Of a DNA stretch of 64,000 nt, positions 58,398 to 64,000 are shown piece by piece. The DNA is from JACVRW01 sp963825345. Lineage in GTDB: Bacteria > Actinomycetota > Thermoleophilia > Solirubrobacterales > Thermoleophilaceae. The stretch spans positions 248,001-312,000 of the forward strand of contig CAWGSQ010000011.1 in assembly GCA_963825345.1 (NCBI GenBank), in the 5' to 3' direction. Made by a program: the position numbers and the translations under genes. Position 1 is the stretch's first letter, and each line of letters starts with the position of its first letter. The notes beneath the pieces are model-generated. The model did no database searches and was not told where the DNA came from. It saw only the letters and a program-made list of their open reading frames with translations.

Positions 58398-58779
58398 ACG
58401 GGTCCGGCGCCCCAAGCTCGGTGAAGTCCCTGATCGCGTACGCCTCGCCGGGCACGCCGCCGATCACGAGCACGCGCATGCCCTCGTCGCCCGGGTAGAG
58501 CTTGCGGTTGGTCCCGGCCGAGACGCGGACCATCGTGTCGGGGTCGAGCGGGTGGCGCTCGCCGTCGATCTCGATCTCGCCGCCGCCGCGCATCGCCACG
58601 TAGACCTCCTCCTGGCCGTCCTGCGCGTGGTCGTGCTCAGGATACGCCTCCACATTTGGCGGCATGTCGATCACCTGGATGCCGAAGGAGCTCACGCCCA
58701 GCTCGGCGCGCGCCTTCTTGAAGGAGCCCCGGACGATCGCCTCCATCTCGTCGATCCGCCTGACCGCGTAGTCCGCCAT
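58384..58779 (-). CDS. Cupin-domain protein
   Basis: 131 aa. MADYAVRRIDEMEAIVRGSFKKA at the start, then cupin motif 1 AYPEHDHAQDGQEEVYVAMRGGG (His, His, Glu) and motif 2 MVRVSAGTNRKLYPGDEG, where the usual His is Arg. ATG at 58779. It overlaps the convergent membrane-protein gene by 14 bp. Function unknown. Confidence 0.75.
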   Translation of the reverse strand: MADYAVRRIDEMEAIVRGSFKKARAELGVSSFGIQVIDMPPNVEAYPEHDHAQDGQEEVYVAMRGGGEIEIDGERHPLDPDTMVRVSAGTNRKLYPGDEGMRVLVIGGVPGEAYAIRDFTELGAPDPFTSG

Positions 58780-58810
58780 GCTGCGTTCTCCTTCGACCGT
58801 GAGTAGCGTG

Positions 58811-59233
58811 ATGCAACCGTACCGAAGAAACGTGCTGAGAGGCATCCTTGCGTTCAGCATCCTGTCCACCGCGGGCCACTACTCGCACAACTTCGTGGAG
58901 ATGGACAGCTACCCCGGCGGCGGACCCTTCGTTCAGGTCCTGATCGTGCTCTCCTGGCCGGTTCTCACCGCCATCGGCCTCTACGGGTACAGGCTGTACA
59001 TACAGGGCCGCTACCGCGACGCGCACGTGCACCTGCTGATCTACTCACTCACCGGGCTGATCACGCCGCTGCACTTCGTGTACGGCTCGCCCGACATCCC
59101 GGCGTTCTGGTACGCGACGATCTTCACCGACTTCCTCGCCGGCGCGTCGATAGTCGCGTTCGTGGTGTGGTCGGCTAGCCGACCGGCTCCGCGCCGCCTA
59201 GACCCTTCTTCCCCGGTGCGATCACGAGGTTGA
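58811..59233 (+). CDS. Four-helix membrane protein
   Basis: 140 aa with helices at RGILAFSILSTAGHYSHNF, FVQVLIVLSWPVLTAIGLYGY, LLIYSLTGLITPLHFVYG and ATIFTDFLAGASIVAFVVW. His and Tyr residues are concentrated near the first helix (AGHYSHNFVEMD) and at HVHLLIY, which could bind a cofactor. No family recognised. The 3' end overlaps the convergent aquaporin gene by 59 bp. Confidence 0.55.
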   Translation: MQPYRRNVLRGILAFSILSTAGHYSHNFVEMDSYPGGGPFVQVLIVLSWPVLTAIGLYGYRLYIQGRYRDAHVHLLIYSLTGLITPLHFVYGSPDIPAFWYATIFTDFLAGASIVAFVVWSASRPAPRRLDPSSPVRSRG

Positions 59234-59948
59234 AGTAGGCCAGGCCTGCGAGGACGGCTCCGATCACCGTCGCCACCACGTACACGAGCAGGAAGTCCCC
59301 GACGCCGTTGAACTCGCCTGAGACGATCGCCGGGCCGAAGCTGCGCGCCGGGTTGAAGCCCGCGCCGGTGAGCGGCGCAATGACCATCACCAGCATGCCG
59401 AGCGTGGCGCCGATCGCGAGGGCCGCCCATTCCTTGGTGGCGCGCGGGTTCACCGCCACGCCCACGATCACCCAGACGAGGAAGAACGTGCCGATCCCCT
59501 CGACCACCATGCCCGGGAGGATCGCCTCGTTGAGGCGCCCGGAGATCGCCGTGACGCCGTAGTTCACGGCCTTGCCCTCGTCCTCGAGAAGCAGCTTGGT
59601 GAGCAGTGCGCCGGCCACGCCGCCGGCCAGCTGGGCGACGATGTAGACGAGCGCGTCGGGCGGCTTGATCTGCCGCAGCACCGTCATGGCGACCGTGACC
59701 GCGGGGTTGAAGTGCGCGCCGGAGATCACGGCCAGGGTCTGGATCAGCGCGAACAGCAGGAAGGCGTGCACGAGCCCGATCACGGAGAAGTCGATGAACG
59801 GCGTCGGGTTCGCCTTCGTCGGAACGGCCGCATACAGGGCGACGACTGCCGTGATGAAGAAGACGAGCAACAGCGTGCCGATGAACTCGGCGATATAGGC
59901 CGCGGATCCACGGTCCTGCACTTCGGTCACCTCCGGAACGAAATCCAT
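59175..59948 (-). CDS. MIP-family aquaporin/aquaglyceroporin
   Basis: 257 aa channel with six helices and two half-helices bearing NPA: SGAHFNPAVTVAM (about residue 79) and GAGFNPARSFGPA (about residue 198). The aromatic/arginine filter Arg is present after the second NPA. The residues around the filter would suit water or small neutral solutes. The C-terminal coding region overlaps the opposing gene by 59 bp. Confidence 0.9.
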   Translation of the reverse strand: MDFVPEVTEVQDRGSAAYIAEFIGTLLLVFFITAVVALYAAVPTKANPTPFIDFSVIGLVHAFLLFALIQTLAVISGAHFNPAVTVAMTVLRQIKPPDALVYIVAQLAGGVAGALLTKLLLEDEGKAVNYGVTAISGRLNEAILPGMVVEGIGTFFLVWVIVGVAVNPRATKEWAALAIGATLGMLVMVIAPLTGAGFNPARSFGPAIVSGEFNGVGDFLLVYVVATVIGAVLAGLAYFNLVIAPGKKGLGGAEPVG

Positions 59949-59975
59949 GCTGGTTCAGCCCTACTGTTCGCCGCC

Positions 59976-60887
59976 GTGCGCAGATTCCTTTCCGTTTTGG
60001 TGCTGCTCGTCTGCATCGCAGGCTGCGGTGGGGACGACGGCAGCGCGGGCGGCGGGCGCGGCACGCTCGCCCTCGACTTCCAGCCGAACGCGGTGCACGC
60101 CGGGATCTACGCTGCCGAGAACGTCACCATCCGCGTGCCATCCGCGAGCACGGACTCCCTGAAGCAGCTGGCCGCCGGCCGCGCGGACATGTCCGTGGTG
60201 GACATCCACGACCTCGGGCTCGCGCGCGAGCGCGGAAGCGACATCGTGGGCGTGGGGGCGCTTGTGCAGCGGCCGCTCGCGGCGGTGATCGCACAAGGAT
60301 CGGAGGTGCGCCGCCCGCGCGATCTGGAGGGCCGGCGCGTGGGCGTGACGGGATTGCCGTCGGACGACGCCGTTCTGCGGGCGGTCGTCGAGAGCGACGG
60401 CGGCCGGTTCGAGCGCGTGCGGCGCGTGACCATCGGCTTCTCGGCCGTGCCGAGCCTGATCGCCGGCCGGGTGGACGCCGTCGTGTCGTTCTGGAACGCC
60501 GAGGGTGTGGCGCTGCGCGAGCGCGGTGTCGACACCCGGGAGTTCCGGGTGGACGACTACGGGGCGCCGCGCTACCCGGAGCTGGTGCTCGCGGCCACGC
60601 GCGAGACATTGAACGAGCGCTCCGACCTCGTCGACTCGATGCTCGCGGAGCTGAGGAAGGGCACCCGGACCGCCCTTCGGGATCGCGCCGCGACCATCGA
60701 GGAGCTCGTGCGGGTCTCAGGCGCCGACGCGCCGCTCGTTCGCGCCCAGTTCGCGGCCGTCGCACCGGCGCTGGCTCCGCCGATGCGGCTCGATCGCGAG
60801 GCCCTCGAGGGCTGGGCGCGCTTCGACGCCCGCTTCGGGATCCTGCGCGAGCCGCCGGACGTGCAGCAGGCGTTCCGGCTGCCTTAG
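59976..60887 (+). CDS. NMT1/THI5-like ABC substrate-binding lipoprotein
   Basis: 303 aa lipoprotein. Signal with VCIAGCGG (lipobox Cys near residue 16), then LDFQPNAVHAGIYAA at the N-terminus of the binding domain, typical of proteins that bind thiamine-pyrimidine precursors (ThiY/Thi5-like). Further features are GRADMSVVDIHDL and SAVPSLIAGRVDAVV. The permease and ATPase are not adjacent. GTG start at 59976; overlaps the opposing gene by 4 bp. Confidence 0.82.
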   Translation: MRRFLSVLVLLVCIAGCGGDDGSAGGGRGTLALDFQPNAVHAGIYAAENVTIRVPSASTDSLKQLAAGRADMSVVDIHDLGLARERGSDIVGVGALVQRPLAAVIAQGSEVRRPRDLEGRRVGVTGLPSDDAVLRAVVESDGGRFERVRRVTIGFSAVPSLIAGRVDAVVSFWNAEGVALRERGVDTREFRVDDYGAPRYPELVLAATRETLNERSDLVDSMLAELRKGTRTALRDRAATIEELVRVSGADAPLVRAQFAAVAPALAPPMRLDREALEGWARFDARFGILREPPDVQQAFRLP

Positions 60888-61189
60888 AGCATCGACTCCA
60901 CGAGCGCTGCGGCCTCCCGGGCCATTCGCGAGCGCGGCACGACGCGCTCGAAGCCGGCCGCCTCGGCGCGCTGGCGCACGTCCTGCTCGACGTGGGAGTA
61001 GAAGCCGAGCCGTGGCAGGCCGGCGCCCGCCGATGCCTCGATGCGGGCATCCACGTCGTCGGTCAGGTCCACCACGAGGAGCTCGGCCTCGTCGCCCGCT
61101 GCGACCGGCTCGTGGCCGGCCGCCCGCAGTGCCCCCTGGAGCTTCGAGCCGAACAACAGGTCGGGGCAGAGCAGCGCTACCCGCGCCAT
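60884..61189 (-). CDS. Receiver-like (pseudo-response-regulator) protein
   Basis: 101 aa with a Rossmann-like beta-alpha layout: MARVALLCPDLLFGSKLQGAL, LLVVDLTDDVDARI and a final FERVVPRSRMAREAAAL. It resembles a stand-alone CheY-like receiver fold, but the phospho-acceptor Asp would fall in VVDLTDD and the switch residues are only partly kept, so phosphorylation is uncertain. Last gene of the multicopper-oxidase operon direction. Confidence 0.6.
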   Translation of the reverse strand: MARVALLCPDLLFGSKLQGALRAAGHEPVAAGDEAELLVVDLTDDVDARIEASAGAGLPRLGFYSHVEQDVRQRAEAAGFERVVPRSRMAREAAALVESML

Positions 61190-61196
61190 ACGCGGC

Positions 61197-61559
61197 TCAC
61201 TGCGCGCGGCGGCGGTTGAACTCCTGACGCACCGACTCGGGCCGGCCCCACATCTGGACCACCTCCACACGGCCCGTACGAGCCTCGCGCAACGCGAGCT
61301 CGCCCTCGATGCCCTCGGCGTCGAGCAGCGCGAGCGTGCCACGCACGGTCTCGGGAGCAGCCGCGTGGCCGAACGTGTGCGCACAGCGCAGGCGCCAGTG
61401 CCAGTCGTGCTCCGAGTAGGGCATCGCGTTGATCTGCACGAGCAGAGTGGCGGCGTCGATGTAGCGGTCCTCGTCGGCGATCCGGAGGTCCATCTCGAGA
61501 TGCGTCCAGTCCGGCGGGAGCGAGTCGATCACCCCCTGGAAGTCGTCGGCCAGCGCCAC
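61197..61559 (-). CDS. Hypothetical protein of the ZIP/DtxR operon
   Basis: 120 aa soluble protein starting VALADDFQGVIDSLPPDWTHLEMDLRI (GTG at 61559). Two strands and helices, with HWRLRCAHTFGHAA and RVEVVQMWGRPESV in the second half. No recognised family. It follows the DtxR stop by 10 bp and so is co-transcribed; a role in metal homeostasis is possible only by context. Confidence 0.6.
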   Translation of the reverse strand: MALADDFQGVIDSLPPDWTHLEMDLRIADEDRYIDAATLLVQINAMPYSEHDWHWRLRCAHTFGHAAAPETVRGTLALLDAEGIEGELALREARTGRVEVVQMWGRPESVRQEFNRRRAQ

Positions 61560-61569
61560 GTCCAGAACG

Positions 61570-62256
61570 TTACTGCGCGGGCCCGATGCGCATTGCGCGT
61601 GCGAGCTGGTCCCCGAGCGCATGGTCGCGGCCGTTGGCCCGGACCGTGAGCGGCCCACCGAACGGCTCGCGGCCGGCCAGCTCGAGCTCGTCACCGGGCG
61701 CGATCCCGCGCTCGGACAGGTAGCGCAGCATCTCGGGGTTCGAGTCGGACACGCGCGAGAACACGCCGCGCTCGCCCGGGCGCAGGTCGGCGAGTGCGCG
61801 GGTGGGCGCCTCGTCGATCTCCCCGTCACGCGTGGGGATCGGGTCGCCATGCGGGTCATGGGTCGGGTTGCCGAGCTTCGCCGCGATCAGCTCTGAGAGC
61901 TCTGGGGAGATCGCGTGCTCGAGCTTTTCCGCCTCCTCGTGCACGCGGTCCCAGGGCATACCGAGCGCCTCGGCGAGGTAGAGCTCCAAGAGCCGGTGGT
62001 GGCGCAGCACCTCGAGCGCGACCCGCTCGCCCGCGCGCGTTAGCTGCACGCCGTGGTACGGCTCTCGGGACACGAGCCCGAGCGACTCGAGCCGCTTGAC
62101 CATCGCCGAGGCGGACGCGGGCGACACCTCCAGCCGCTCGGCGATCGCCGAGGTGGAGACCGGCGCGTCGGTCCGCTTGCCGATCGACCAGATCGCCTTC
62201 GCGTAGTCCTGGACCGCGTTCGAGATCTCGTTGGTGTCGGCACGCGTGGCGGCCAT
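61570..62256 (-). CDS. DtxR/MntR-family metalloregulator
   Basis: 228 aa repressor with three domains: an N-terminal winged helix (NAVQDYAKAIWSIGK, APVSTSAIAERLEVSPASASAMVKRL split, RAGERVALEVLRHHRLLELYL), a dimerisation/metal domain with the HEEAEKLEHAIS ligand motif, and a C-terminal SH3-like FeoA domain (GERGVFSRVSDSNPEMLRYLSERG). Metal could be Fe or Mn. Its ATG overlaps the ZIP transporter stop (TGATG), so regulator and transporter are translationally coupled. Confidence 0.9.
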   Translation of the reverse strand: MAATRADTNEISNAVQDYAKAIWSIGKRTDAPVSTSAIAERLEVSPASASAMVKRLESLGLVSREPYHGVQLTRAGERVALEVLRHHRLLELYLAEALGMPWDRVHEEAEKLEHAISPELSELIAAKLGNPTHDPHGDPIPTRDGEIDEAPTRALADLRPGERGVFSRVSDSNPEMLRYLSERGIAPGDELELAGREPFGGPLTVRANGRDHALGDQLARAMRIGPAQ

Positions 62257-63458
62257 CAGAGCGACACCATCAGTCCGGTCACGTACATCACGGCGAGGCC
62301 CGTGAGCAGGCCGGCCACGGCGAGCGGATGGAGCAGGCGGCCGGAGTCGTCGCGGATGGCGGGCGCGATCTGGACCACCACCTGCGCGATGGCCCCCGCC
62401 CCCACGCCGAACATCAGCGCGGCGAGGCTGGGGTTGTACGCCGAGGCGCCGATCCACGCCCCGAGCACCGCGGGCGCGCCGGCGAGCAGCCCGAGCAGCA
62501 CGAGCCGGCGAAGACTCGCCTGGCGCTCCTGCGCAACCGGGGCCACGATCGCGAGCCCCTCGGTTGTGTTGTGAAGCGCGAACCCGACCACGAGCGTGGC
62601 GCCGAGCGCGAGCGACCCCACCGCGTAGGCAGAGCCGATCGCAAGCCCCTCCCCCAGGTTGTGCAGGCCGATGCCGAGCGCCACCAGGAACGCGGCGCGG
62701 TAGCCGGCCGCGGCGGCACGCCCGCCCCCACCGTCGCCGCCACTCCGGCGGCCGCGGAGCCACGCATCCACTCCGGCGAGGGCCAAGAACGCGCCGGCCG
62801 CGCCCAGCCACACGAGCGCAGCCCCGCCGAACGCCTCAGCACCCGTGCCGGCGATCTCGGTGCCCTCGAGCAGGGCCTCCACGCCGAGGAACCCGAGCAG
62901 GCCGACGGTGAACGCGAGCAGGAAGCCGATCCAGCGACGGTCGACGCCTCGGATCCACGGCAGCCAGAGCATTCCGATCGCCACCGGGATCACGCCGACG
63001 TAGATGCCGATCAGCGCCATCAGGCCGTAGAAGTCGAGGCCGGCATCCGGCGTCTCGACCGCCGCCTCGATCGTGTGGTCGATCGTCGCCCCAGTGGCGG
63101 TGAGCAGCGTGACGTCGTAGTTCTCGCCCTCGATCCAGGGGTAATCCACGTCGATCTCGGAGCCGCCGAGCCGCCCGATCTCGTCATTCGACTGGGTGAA
63201 CGCCGCGAAGGCGTCGTTCACGATCACCTGCCGGACCTGGACGGGGTCGGCCCCGTCGTTTCGCACGTGCAGCTCGATCTGGTCCGGCTTCAGCACGGTG
63301 CGCTCGACCGCGAGCTCCTCCTGCGGAACGCCGATCCGGTCGAGCCCCGGCGCGTCGAGCAGCACGAACAACCCGATGGCCACCGCGAGCACGACCAGCG
63401 GAGCGAGCCCCGCGAGCCAGGCCGGCCGGCGCGTCGCCTGTGCGCTGGCCGGCTCCAT
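62256..63458 (-). CDS. ZIP-family metal transporter with an N-terminal extracytoplasmic domain
   Basis: 400 aa. After a first helix (LAPLVVLAVAIGLFVLLD) comes an extracytoplasmic beta-rich domain (about residues 45-130, VERTVLKPDQIELHVRNDG...DYPWIEGENYDVTLL) that looks cupredoxin/Ig-like. The ZIP core follows, with the metal motifs LHNLGEGLAIG and LHNTTEGLAIV. The added domain is uncommon in ZIP proteins and suggests metal capture outside. It overlaps the multicopper oxidase gene by one base (TAATG). Confidence 0.88.
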   Translation of the reverse strand: MEPASAQATRRPAWLAGLAPLVVLAVAIGLFVLLDAPGLDRIGVPQEELAVERTVLKPDQIELHVRNDGADPVQVRQVIVNDAFAAFTQSNDEIGRLGGSEIDVDYPWIEGENYDVTLLTATGATIDHTIEAAVETPDAGLDFYGLMALIGIYVGVIPVAIGMLWLPWIRGVDRRWIGFLLAFTVGLLGFLGVEALLEGTEIAGTGAEAFGGAALVWLGAAGAFLALAGVDAWLRGRRSGGDGGGGRAAAAGYRAAFLVALGIGLHNLGEGLAIGSAYAVGSLALGATLVVGFALHNTTEGLAIVAPVAQERQASLRRLVLLGLLAGAPAVLGAWIGASAYNPSLAALMFGVGAGAIAQVVVQIAPAIRDDSGRLLHPLAVAGLLTGLAVMYVTGLMVSL

Positions 63459-64000
63459 TAATCCGTTACCTGGAAGAAACCCATCCAGCCGAGTTCTGCG
63501 AACTCGCTCACGTGCGCGTGGAACATGTACTTGCCCGTGTACGGAAAGCGCAGCTCGAGGATGCCGCGCTCGCCCTGGCCCTGGATCACCGTGTCGGTGA
63601 AGTCGCGCGGCTCGAGCTTCGTTCCGGTCGGGTAGTAGTCGAAGAAGTTGGCGTGCACGTGGAACGAGTTCAGGAGGTCGAACTCGAGCGTGTTCACGAG
63701 GTAGATGCGCACCAGCTCGCCGCGCTTCACCTGCACCGGCCGGTGCATGTAGTCGAACGCGACCGTGTTGACCGCGTAGACCTCGTTCGCGCGGTCGAAG
63801 TTCGTGTCGAACCCGTTCATCACCATCACGAGCTCGTCTGCCGCTGGCCGCCCCTTCTTCGGGTCGATGATGAACGCGCCGTAGAGGCCCTTCGCGATGT
63901 GCTCGGCCAGCGGCATCGTGTGGCAGTGGTAGAGGTGCAGCCCGAACGGCGATGCGTCGAACTCGTAGGTGGTGGACCTACCCGGCGCGATGTCGCCCGG
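63458..64000 (-). CDS. Multicopper oxidase / copper nitrite reductase-like protein, 5' end outside window
   Basis: Cupredoxin-fold copper protein; 180 codons visible, the N-terminus lies past base 64000. LHLYHCHTMPLAEHIAKGLYG holds type 1 copper Cys and His ligands plus a His toward the trinuclear or type 2 site. The second domain has FHVHANFF and YMFHAHVSEFAELGWMG, where the type 1 Cys is absent. This points to a two-domain laccase- or NirK-like enzyme. It heads the oxidase-ZIP-DtxR operon and may oxidise a metal ion before uptake. Confidence 0.85.
   Translation of the reverse strand, partial: PGDIAPGRSTTYEFDASPFGLHLYHCHTMPLAEHIAKGLYGAFIIDPKKGRPAADELVMVMNGFDTNFDRANEVYAVNTVAFDYMHRPVQVKRGELVRIYLVNTLEFDLLNSFHVHANFFDYYPTGTKLEPRDFTDTVIQGQGERGILELRFPYTGKYMFHAHVSEFAELGWMGFFQVTD

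Noticed and set aside
1..64000. CRISPR arrays, insertion sequences, rRNA genes or prophage
   Set aside because: I saw no regularly spaced repeats, transposase, integrase, rRNA or phage structural genes on reading both strands.

Overview
The window is high-GC DNA with densely packed genes, many GTG starts, leaderless-looking promoters and frequent 1-4 bp stop/start overlaps. Together with a complete coenzyme F420 side-chain operon (cofD-cofC-cofE), an F420-type (LLM) oxidoreductase, CsoR/CopA copper control and YrbE-type permeases, this points to a high-GC actinobacterium. Class Thermoleophilia (Solirubrobacterales or relatives) is my best guess from the style of the proteins; that is inference. 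It is chromosomal: only housekeeping and accessory genes, six tRNA genes, and no phage or plasmid replication genes.

Layout. 1-7.2 kb: a C25 (gingipain-type) peptidase cut by the window edge, a secreted protein, a frameshifted sulfatase and a HipA-kinase/DUF3037/DUF1697 operon. 7.2-11.3 kb: a fatty-acid hydroxylase, then a copper module (csoR, CsoR operator, secreted His-rich protein, copA). 11.3-17.2 kb: the first HTH-LAGLIDADG gene, tRNA-Leu, superoxide dismutase, and a zinc module (Fur/Zur regulator, ZnuA-like lipoprotein, Zur-like box, TSUP transporter). 17.2-25.5 kb: glycerophosphodiester phosphodiesterase, LLM oxidoreductase, YpfJ-type metallopeptidase, an LVIVD propeller, and a TetR/MFS efflux pair with a clear operator. 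25.5-31.3 kb: a divergent matrix-fibre island with two operons, each pairing TasA/camelysin-like proteins with a SipW-type signal peptidase; one operon begins with an EAL c-di-GMP phosphodiesterase. 31.3-36.5 kb: a partial copy of tRNA-Gly, an SMI1/KNR4 gene and the intact tRNA-Gly form a small tRNA-targeted island, followed by a GlxA-type regulator and two convergent lactonase-like genes. 36.5-41.4 kb: tRNA-Trp, two more tRNA-Leu genes, each beside another HTH-LAGLIDADG gene, and an M28-like membrane peptidase. 41.3-52.8 kb: acyl-CoA and ketone-body metabolism (acetoacetyl-CoA synthetase, carboxyltransferase, crotonase, HMG-CoA lyase, SDR) mixed with MFS transporters and secreted propellers. 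52.8-55.2 kb: F420 operon. 55.2-64 kb: an orphan YrbE permease pair with a divergent GntR regulator, aquaporin, a pyrimidine-type binding protein, and a multicopper oxidase-ZIP transporter-DtxR operon running off the end.

The most notable signal is a dispersed family of three free-standing genes (11341-12090, 38016-38765, 39481-40239) encoding about 250 aa proteins with an N-terminal helix-turn-helix, a CxxC motif and two LAGLIDADG-like motifs. Each has a near-identical inverted repeat, TACGAAC-N4-GTTCGTA, on its start codon, and each lies within 450 bp of a tRNA-Leu gene. The repeat fits the Gram-positive LexA/SOS box consensus, suggesting DNA-damage-inducible or self-regulated homing-endonuclease-like elements. 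The second signal is the 1.2 kb tRNA-Gly island carrying an SMI1/KNR4 gene but no integrase.

Caution: five otherwise intact genes (sulfatase, histidine phosphatase, TasA-like protein, MBL lactonase, acetoacetyl-CoA synthetase) are each broken by exactly one surplus base. This looks more like consensus error in the assembly than real gene decay.
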